The translations under genes were made by a program, and so were the position numbers. From Frateuria_A sp035944355 (lineage in GTDB: Bacteria; Pseudomonadota; Gammaproteobacteria; Xanthomonadales; Rhodanobacteraceae), in assembly GCF_035944355.1 (NCBI RefSeq), contig NZ_DASZBH010000006.1, positions 18,269-82,268 of the forward strand: a stretch of DNA of 64,000 nt, read 5' to 3'. Numbering within the stretch: the stretch's first letter is position 1; each line of letters opens with the position of its first letter. The notes under the pieces are model-generated. The model saw only the letters and a program-made list of their open reading frames with translations, searched no databases and was not told the DNA's origin. Shown here one piece after another: positions 58,634-64,000 of this stretch.

Positions 58634-59383
58634 TCAATCTCGCCGGGTCGTTCCCCGACTGTTGAGCTTGCGCATCGACTCTCCCTGGAGCTGAATCCGG
58701 TGTGCGCTGTGAACGAGGCGATCGAGGATGGCATCGGCGATTGTCGGCTCGCCCAGATACGCATGCCATTCAGTAATCGGTAGCTGCGAAGTGATGGCAA
58801 CCGAGCCGCTACCGACGCGGTCGTCGATGACCTCCAGCAGATCTTGCCGGGCGCGTCGCCCCAACGGACTGACACCCCAGTCGTCCAGCACCAACAGCTT
58901 GGTCCTGGCGAGCTGTGTGCGGACCGCCGTGAGATTGCCTGCCTCGCGTGCGATCTCCAGCTCTTCTAGAAGGCGAGGAAGCCGCCGATATGCCACCGGG
59001 AGGCCGCGTCGCGCTCCTTGATGCGCGAGCGCACACGCCAGCCAAGTCTTTCCTACGCCGGTCGGTCCGGTGATGATCAGGTTCTGGTGCTGCGTGATCC
59101 AGTCACAATCAAGCAACCCTTGGACCTGTTGCTTGTCGATACCACGCCCCGCCCGGTAGTCGATGTCCTCGGCGCACGCTTCCACCTTGAGGCGTGCTTG
59201 TTTTAGCAGTCGCGCGAGGCGTCGGTTCTCGCGTGCTGCCCGCTCGCTATCGACCAAAACGGCAAGGCGATCGTCAAAGGGGCTGTCCTGGAGCGATGGG
59301 CTAGCATGCTGACGCTCCAAGGCAGCGGCCATGCCCTCGAGCTTCAGTTCCCGCAAGGCGTTAAGGGTGTGCTGCCGGCTCAT
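58634..59383 (-). CDS. istB: IS21-family helper ATPase IstB
   Basis: A 249-residue AAA+ ATPase that acts with the IstA transposase. Walker A is ITGPTGVGKTWLACAL, Walker B LLVLDDWG, and the arginine-containing DRLVHSAHRIQLQGESMR end is typical. ATG 59383 overlaps the istA stop by 4 bp, the usual IS21 organisation. Confidence 0.95.
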   Translation of the reverse strand: MSRQHTLNALRELKLEGMAAALERQHASPSLQDSPFDDRLAVLVDSERAARENRRLARLLKQARLKVEACAEDIDYRAGRGIDKQQVQGLLDCDWITQHQNLIITGPTGVGKTWLACALAHQGARRGLPVAYRRLPRLLEELEIAREAGNLTAVRTQLARTKLLVLDDWGVSPLGRRARQDLLEVIDDRVGSGSVAITSQLPITEWHAYLGEPTIADAILDRLVHSAHRIQLQGESMRKLNSRGTTRRD

Positions 59384-60918
59384 GCGATGGTCTCCTTTGT
59401 CTGTGCGAAATAGGCGCTACCACGAATATTGCGGTGCTCGGGAAGTGCGGCGCCCGGCTCGTCCTGGCTATCGGGCCTGCTGCGATGCCGGCCGCTGGCC
59501 AACAGGGCACGCACGGTCTTTTCTGAGGGGGAACGAATATCCAGTGCCCGCTGCACGGCGGCCTCAAGCTCTGCAGCACCATGCTTTCGTGCCAACGCCT
59601 GCAGCCGATCACAGCAAGGCAAGCCCAGCCCGGGGTGGGCTCGCTGGAATTGGCGCTGTACGAAATCCGTTGTGGCAGGACCGATACCCACAGCCCACCT
59701 GACAAAGTGCTCAGGCGTACGCTCGGCATACATCGCATGGTGTTTCGGCAGATGGCTCGGATCGGTGGTCGTGCCGTCGGCAATCCCGCGGCGATGGCTG
59801 GCGATCCGGATACCGTTGCAGTAGATCTCCACTGCATCGGCCGAGAGGCGCCCTTCCACCGCACAGCCAATGTACGTGAACGGCACCGAGTACCAGTGCT
59901 TGCCAAGCCGGACGTGATAGTCGGCAGGCACCGTTTGCGCGGAGGTCCATTCACCGTGCTCGTACAGCACGGCCGGCAAAGCTTGAAGTACCGCAGATTC
60001 ATCCGCTTCGAACCGTTCGATGCGAGAGCCTTCCAGCTTCTTAAAGGGACGCCGGTTCAGTTCCACCACGAGCTCCGCAATGGCCTGATTGAGCTCGGTC
60101 AGGGAGAAGAACGTACGGTGGCGCAGGCGAAGCAACACCCAGCGCTGCACGATCAACACGCTCCCTTCGACCTTGGCTTTGTCTTTCGGCCGTCGGGCGC
60201 GGGCTGGTAGCACGACGCTGCCGTAGTGGCTCGCCATCTCCTGATAGGTACGGTGGATAATGGGATGCTGACCTGGCCGCGTTACCGCACTGCGCAGGTT
60301 GTCGGGGACAATGACCCGAGGAGCGCCGCCAAAGGCGTCGAACATCAATACATGGGCCTTGATCCACTGCGGCACCTGCTGGCTAGGGCAAGCAACCGCG
60401 AACACGTAGTTGGAATAGCCCAAGACCCCGATAAACAGCTCCACCACGATGCGTTCGCCGGTCACGGGGTCCACATAGAAGGGACGGCGACCGGAGAAGT
60501 CCACGAAGACGCGCTCGCCTGGCGAATGATGCTGCCGCATCACCGGGTGAAGCTTGCGGATATACGCGCGGTAATGGTGCGAGAACTGGGAATAAGCCAA
60601 AGCATGCTCGGGGCACGCCCGGCGATACTCTTCCCACAGCAGCGTGCGCGTCATTCCGCGGTGTTGCATCTGATCGTGGACCCACGCCCAATCGGGGTGC
60701 TCCTTTTCCACAGTGCGGCGCAAAGCGCGATTGAAGAGGGCGTCCAGCTCATCGAGAGAGCGCTCAGAGAGGTCGGCCCACGTGAGGGACTGGTCGCTTG
60801 CCAGGCGGCGATAGCGCGCCACGGTATTCGCCGACCTACCGACAACGCGGCCGACCTGGCGGTTGGACCACGTCGTGGTCAGAGCAAGGCGCAGGATTTC
60901 CTTGAGAGAAGAAGACAT
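59380..60918 (-). CDS. istA: IS21-family transposase IstA
   Basis: A 512-residue DDE transposase. The N-terminal helix-turn-helix (ILRLALTTTWSNRQVGRVVGRSANTVARY) binds the element ends. The catalytic core has the Asp in VFVDFSG, Asp in VPDNLRSAV and Glu in DKAKVEGSV, spaced as in rve-family enzymes. A C-terminal beta-barrel domain (HYSVP-like HWYSVPFTYIGC) follows. It appears intact. Confidence 0.95.
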   Translation of the reverse strand: MSSSLKEILRLALTTTWSNRQVGRVVGRSANTVARYRRLASDQSLTWADLSERSLDELDALFNRALRRTVEKEHPDWAWVHDQMQHRGMTRTLLWEEYRRACPEHALAYSQFSHHYRAYIRKLHPVMRQHHSPGERVFVDFSGRRPFYVDPVTGERIVVELFIGVLGYSNYVFAVACPSQQVPQWIKAHVLMFDAFGGAPRVIVPDNLRSAVTRPGQHPIIHRTYQEMASHYGSVVLPARARRPKDKAKVEGSVLIVQRWVLLRLRHRTFFSLTELNQAIAELVVELNRRPFKKLEGSRIERFEADESAVLQALPAVLYEHGEWTSAQTVPADYHVRLGKHWYSVPFTYIGCAVEGRLSADAVEIYCNGIRIASHRRGIADGTTTDPSHLPKHHAMYAERTPEHFVRWAVGIGPATTDFVQRQFQRAHPGLGLPCCDRLQALARKHGAAELEAAVQRALDIRSPSEKTVRALLASGRHRSRPDSQDEPGAALPEHRNIRGSAYFAQTKETIA

Positions 60919-61078
60919 GCTGACTCCGAGGTTGCATCCCCGCCGAAGGGCGGTGACGGGATGTCAGCGGGCGCGACGTAATCCAACCCGCCCTGCTTGG
61001 AGCGAGGCGAGGGGCTTGACCGGTCGAGGCGGGAGGAGGACATTAGGCGCCGATGGGGTTCGCATCCATCGCACCTTG

Positions 61079-61109
61079 AAGGCCCGGGAGTCGTAAGCTC
61101 CCGGGCCTT
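61079..61109 (+). terminator. Strong hairpin right of IS21
   Basis: Perfect 12-bp stem AAGGCCCGGGAG / CTCCCGGGCCTT with a 7-nt loop (TCGTAAG). It resembles a Rho-independent terminator with a short T/C tail. It may have belonged to the transcript interrupted by IS21, or may end the leftward gene at 61152-61439. Confidence 0.6.
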
Positions 61110-61151
61110 CGCGTCTGGCGCTCCGCAGTAAGAAGGCTGGACGTATGAGCG

Positions 61152-61439
61152 CTAACGCATAGGCACCTCCTGCGTTCCTGCGGGGCTAACGGCACCTTGC
61201 CGCAATGTGGCCAACCACGTGGCAATATCCCGGACAAGCGCGAATTTTCCTCTCCGGTGCGGCACCGCGAACACCGGCACGGGCACCGTTCCGCGTGAGA
61301 TGGCCTGCCTGAGGGCCTCTGCCGAGGGATAACCGAGCGACAAGCGCAGATCCTCGCCACCGATCAGTGGCGCGCCGAAGCGCACCAAGAGATCGCGTTC
61401 CAGCAGATCGATCAGCGGCGGGTGCTGAGGGACGGTCAT
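61152..61439 (-). CDS. Small putative HTH protein
   Basis: A 95-residue protein with a winged-helix or AlpA/PrtN-like look: LIDLLERDLLVRFGAPLIGG, then LGYPSAEALRQAISRGTVPVPVFAVPHRRGKFALVRDIATWLA. This pattern is familiar from integrated elements of Xanthomonas and Pseudomonas, where such proteins may act as excision or activation factors. GTG 61451 is an alternative start. Specific function unknown. Confidence 0.65.
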   Translation of the reverse strand: MTVPQHPPLIDLLERDLLVRFGAPLIGGEDLRLSLGYPSAEALRQAISRGTVPVPVFAVPHRRGKFALVRDIATWLATLRQGAVSPAGTQEVPMR

Positions 61440-61562
61440 GGGCTCGGTCACGTCGGGTCACGACCGATGCTAGAGCGCAAGAACGCCAGAGGGTAGCCGG
61501 TAAATCGCCCCCTCGTTTTTACCCTATGCTGAGCTTTAAGCCATTGAAATGGAAAGAATCCG

Positions 61563-62612
61563 GTGATTTGCGCAGACAGGTGCGAAAATGAGCGGCGGGA
61601 TCGGGGGCGATCAACCTTGCGCCGTTGTATCGACCAGCAGCGGGTCCAGCTCTGGTTCCAATGGATTCGCCAGCTGTCCCATGGAGCCACCTACTACGCG
61701 CTGGAGAAGCAACTGATCGGTGATGGCTTTGGCCGCAATGCGGAGGGCGTGTTGTCTCATCGCCATCGGATGGCGCGCTACGCTCAGGGCAAGCATGTGC
61801 CGCGCAGCGACTTGGTCGAGCGTGCCGAGCTCCATTTCCCCAAGAGCAAGGCGCTGCTTGAGCATGTGTACTGGGAGATCCTCGACCCCAGGCACGACTT
61901 GGCGGTAAACCGATCACGTTGGTTGGCCGGATTGGGTGCGGACGTACAGCGCGTCCTCTATCAATCCCGGCCCATGGCCAGTGAAATCATGGTGCGCCGC
62001 GAAAAAACATCGCGCCGCCTGCTACGGCGCCTTGAGGGTCTGGGCAGCTTCGAGGCGTTAGCCGCGACTGCGTTGCTGTTGCGGGAGGCTCAGGCAGAGG
62101 ACAATCAAGCGCTGGCTTACAGTTGCGCTCAATCGTTTTGGGCGGTTTTACTGCTCATAGGCTCAACACTGCCCTTCATCAACCTTCTGGCAGCCATGGC
62201 GGCCTTGGCGGGTGATGCCCTGCTGGACCATGTGCACCACGAAGGCGAACGGGTCGCCATCAAGAGCGCTCCGATATATCTCTATGAGCACATCCTTCGC
62301 AGTCAGTGCCTGGTATGGGAAGACATGGGACGACTCGCTCCGGATTGGAAAAGCTGGGTGCGCGAACGCCTCAAGCTCATGCGTGGCAATTACGGTTTCG
62401 ACCTGCTTTTCGCTCTGCGAATGCCCACCGAACCCACCGAAGAGCTTCGAGGCGATCCAGAGCGGTACGGAATCTTCCAGAAAGACGAGTACGCGCGATG
62501 GAAGGCGCTCGACTACATCACTAAGCCAGATTGGGCCAAGCGGCCGTTCATGGACGACTGGGTGGCGTACATGAGCAACCCCGACGCCTGCTGGCCTGAA
62601 TTAGGAGGATAG
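61563..62612 (+). CDS. Hypothetical protein of accessory region
   Basis: A protein of up to 349 residues starting at GTG 61563 (TTG 61617 is an alternative). WFQWIRQLSHGATYYALEKQLIGDGFGRNAEG suggests a DNA-binding or regulatory N-terminus. A hydrophobic stretch (SFWAVLLLIGSTLPFINLLAAMAALAGDALL, about residues 193-223) could be membrane-associated or a buried helix. The C-terminal part (WVRERLKLMRGNYGFDLLFALRMPTEP, PDWAKRPFMDDW) is soluble. I recognise no family. It stands alone, convergent with the Rhs operon. Confidence 0.65.
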   Translation: MICADRCENERRDRGRSTLRRCIDQQRVQLWFQWIRQLSHGATYYALEKQLIGDGFGRNAEGVLSHRHRMARYAQGKHVPRSDLVERAELHFPKSKALLEHVYWEILDPRHDLAVNRSRWLAGLGADVQRVLYQSRPMASEIMVRREKTSRRLLRRLEGLGSFEALAATALLLREAQAEDNQALAYSCAQSFWAVLLLIGSTLPFINLLAAMAALAGDALLDHVHHEGERVAIKSAPIYLYEHILRSQCLVWEDMGRLAPDWKSWVRERLKLMRGNYGFDLLFALRMPTEPTEELRGDPERYGIFQKDEYARWKALDYITKPDWAKRPFMDDWVAYMSNPDACWPELGG

Positions 62613-62666
62613 TCAGTCATCTATCCTCCATCGACGGCTCGAGCCGAGGTATGCAACAACTGTTTC

Positions 62667-63011
62667 TCAAGGAAAAACCCAATAGGCCTTATCCGTCACT
62701 CTAGCGTTAGCGTCAAACTCTACCGACCAAGCTTCTCCGACCATACTCATTTTATTTTCATACCAGAAGCGCTCTACGCACGGTGACTTGCATGCACTGC
62801 TTGCATATCTGAGAAAGGCCGGCCCTGCACTGCTCTCTCGCACCGAAGGTGTTCCCATAATTACTAAAACTTGCTGCTTCGAATTACCGATACTAATTTT
62901 TTCAAATGCCACATTATTATTGTGAGAGCGCATGCTGCATGTGGACACGTAAAGGAATGGGGCAACGATGAGAATCCAAGCCACCTTCAAGGGTCTATTT
63001 CGTTTGTCCAT
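62667..63011 (-). CDS. Putative immunity protein, membrane-anchored (BamE-like fold?)
   Basis: A 114-residue protein with an N-terminal hydrophobic helix (VAWILIVAPFLYVST) and a domain reminiscent of SmpA/BamE-like proteins (ISIGNSKQQVLVIMGTPSVRES), with two Cys in SSACKSPCVERFWYENKM. Its ATG overlaps the stop of the Rhs-tip gene by one base (TGATG). Coupled small genes directly downstream of polymorphic toxins are usually immunity genes, and a periplasm-facing one suits a toxin acting there. This is inference from position. Confidence 0.6.
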   Translation of the reverse strand: MDKRNRPLKVAWILIVAPFLYVSTCSMRSHNNNVAFEKISIGNSKQQVLVIMGTPSVRESSAGPAFLRYASSACKSPCVERFWYENKMSMVGEAWSVEFDANARVTDKAYWVFP

Positions 63012-63619
63012 CAGCGCGGCTCGAAGCTGGGAAGAATATCGAGCAGCGCTTGAGGGATCGGGCCGCCTTGCGGGATGAAGAACTGCTGTGTGCCTGGAAG
63101 TTCGCCAACACCGCCCGATAAGGGAAACGGGAAATGCGTGTTTGGTGCAGACACTCCACCCACATTCAAGGCCTGGCTGGTGCGCGCCGCACAGTTATCG
63201 ATAATTCCGACGCTGTTTCTACCGGGATGCAGTGCATAAAAGGCAAGCATTTGCGCGTCCTGCGCGGGCGATGTAGGGATATACGTCACGACTTGATTGC
63301 GCGACGCCGCCTGGCTCTGAAGATAAGCTAGAACGTTGCTCCCTAGGTTTGTGTTGTTGCCGTAAGAGAAAACGCCTGCACCTGTTACCGCATTGGCCAC
63401 ATGACCAAACGGATTGGTAAAGCTCTTCATGCCACCGGTAATGACCAGTGCATCCAGGCCCTGTGGATCAATCGCGCTAAGCGGATTGTTGATGACATAG
63501 GTATAAGTGTTGGTGCCCGCCACTAGGCCGAGTGGGTCTGACTCCAAGTAGCGCCCATCTGCACGATGGCTGACCAGTCCTAAACACAGGGCCGCCAGGC
63601 CCATAAGTGCTGCTTTCAT
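63011..63619 (-). CDS. Secreted Rhs-tip protein with C-terminal toxin-like domain
   Basis: A 202-residue protein. Residues 1-22 look like a signal peptide (MKAALMGLAALCLGLVSHRADG). Residues 23-55 are the end of an Rhs/YD core (GRYLESDPLGLVAGTNTYTY, INNPLSAIDPQGL), where polymorphic toxins switch domain. The remainder has FGHVANAV (His73) and DNCAARTSQALN (Cys143), an order seen in permuted papain-like or NlpC/P60-type hydrolases. GGAGG stands 8 bp before the ATG, so it is expressed as its own gene. No large Rhs core gene precedes it in the window. Confidence 0.7.
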   Translation of the reverse strand: MKAALMGLAALCLGLVSHRADGRYLESDPLGLVAGTNTYTYVINNPLSAIDPQGLDALVITGGMKSFTNPFGHVANAVTGAGVFSYGNNTNLGSNVLAYLQSQAASRNQVVTYIPTSPAQDAQMLAFYALHPGRNSVGIIDNCAARTSQALNVGGVSAPNTHFPFPLSGGVGELPGTQQFFIPQGGPIPQALLDILPSFEPR

Positions 63620-63623
63620 CGAC

Positions 63624-63851
63624 TCATCCTCCTTGGTTCGCCTTGATGTTCTGGACTTTTTTCAAATACGCCGCGTTTTCCTCAGGCGTCGGCTCTCTCC
63701 ATCCCAGGCGCTCGGCCTTCTGGAACAGCATCAGGTTATTCCGGCTAAGCATCTCGTAGTCGGACTGTTCATCCGCAGGAATGTCTTCAGGACGCGCATA
63801 GCGGCTCAAGTAGCGTATCTGCAACAGGTGATAATACGCACTACCCCGCAT
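63624..63851 (-). CDS. Small hypothetical protein upstream of Rhs-tip gene, possibly 5'-truncated
   Basis: A 75-residue frame (MRGSAYYHLLQIRYLSRYARPEDIP...) ending 4 bp before the Rhs-tip start, with which it is probably cotranscribed; its stop region also provides the Shine-Dalgarno for that gene. TTG 63857 is an alternative start. The IS3 end begins only 10 bp upstream, so the original 5' end may have been lost. No family recognised. Confidence 0.5.
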   Translation of the reverse strand: MRGSAYYHLLQIRYLSRYARPEDIPADEQSDYEMLSRNNLMLFQKAERLGWREPTPEENAAYLKKVQNIKANQGG

Positions 63852-63860
63852 CAACAAGGA

Positions 63861-64000
63861 TGAATCGCCCAGGGTTCCGTAGACACTCAGGACCCTCGTT
63901 GCGCGTAGCGCCGTTCGAACTCTACAGGCGACAGGTCGCCGTTTGAACCGTGGCGGCGTTTGGGGTTGTAGAACATCTCGATGTAGTCGAACACGTCGGC
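63861..64000 (-). mobile_element. IS3-family element, end only
   Basis: The sequence from 63861 (TGAATCGCCCAGGGTTCC...) has the form of a terminal inverted repeat of IS3-family elements and lies just outside the stop of an orfB-type transposase. The rest of the element is beyond the window edge. Confidence 0.75.
63887..64000 (-). CDS. IS3-family transposase OrfB, C-terminal fragment
   Basis: The last 37 residues of an rve-type transposase: DYIEMFYNPKRRHGSNGDLSPVEFERRYAQRGS then a stop. The FYNxxRRHGxxGxLSPxxFE motif is diagnostic of IS3-family OrfB. The gene continues beyond the window. Confidence 0.9.
   Translation of the reverse strand, partial: ADVFDYIEMFYNPKRRHGSNGDLSPVEFERRYAQRGS

Larger units (their letters stand above)
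58634..60918 (-). mobile_element. IS21-family insertion sequence (coding core)
   Basis: Contains istA and istB, both apparently intact. The terminal repeats were not identified with certainty; the ends should lie between about 58540 and 58633 on the left and 60919 and 61030 on the right. The insertion appears to have interrupted the small gene cluster at 57.9-58.5 kb. Confidence 0.85.

Overview
The window is about 64 kb of GC-rich chromosome from a gamma-proteobacterium. Gene content and order (rlmN-pilF-rodZ-yfgM-bamB-der, guaB-guaA, a trehalose/GlgE cluster) and the GGGAAC-type intergenic repeats suggest Xanthomonadales, probably Rhodanobacteraceae (Dyella, Luteibacter, Frateuria or Rhodanobacter-like). 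The genus is an inference.

Core part, 1-38.4 kb. Positions 1-10.9 kb hold housekeeping genes: rlmN (partial), pilF, a rodZ-like gene, a yfgM-like gene, bamB, der, a GNAT acetyltransferase, folD, guaB and guaA. Next come a decayed cupin gene, a YciI/quinone-oxidoreductase pair with a divergent LysR regulator, and tadA. A two-gene signalling module follows, in which an RsbQ-like hydrolase is coupled to a PAS hybrid histidine kinase. A sirtuin lies next to it. Positions 17.8-35.8 kb form one rightward alpha-glucan/trehalose cluster: DUF3606 protein, glgE with an extra N-terminal domain, a treS-maltokinase fusion, glgB, glgX, treZ, malQ and treY. Together they build and debranch alpha-glucan (GlgE and GlgB, then GlgX) and interconvert it with maltose and trehalose (TreS, TreY-TreZ). 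A DapB-like reductase and a HisKA_2 histidine kinase follow.

At 38374-38401 there is a strong dif-like XerC/XerD site. Large genes to its left are mostly on the + strand, and those to its right up to 55.5 kb are on the - strand. FtsK-guiding GGGNAGGG motifs found by eye also switch strand here. The window therefore probably contains the replication terminus.

Accessory part, 38.4-64 kb. Immediately right of dif lie an AAA_13/RloC-like ATPase, a membrane GAF sensor without a kinase domain, a 5'-truncated SulP transporter, and a Tn3-family transposase with its own tyrosine recombinase. Then comes an unusual five-gene operon, AT-rich in its last three genes: HlyD-type adaptor, C39-peptidase ABC exporter, a 172-aa protein with a double-glycine leader, a secreted transglutaminase-like protein and a sulfotransferase. 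The logic resembles the Xanthomonas raxX-raxSTAB system for export of a tyrosine-sulfated peptide, but the precursor looks unrelated. I regard this as the most interesting locus. Further right are a KfrA-like DNA-binding protein with palindromes in its promoter, small unknown genes including an antitoxin-like one, an IS21-family element, a small secreted Rhs-tip toxin candidate with a coupled putative immunity gene, and the end of an IS3-family element at the window edge.
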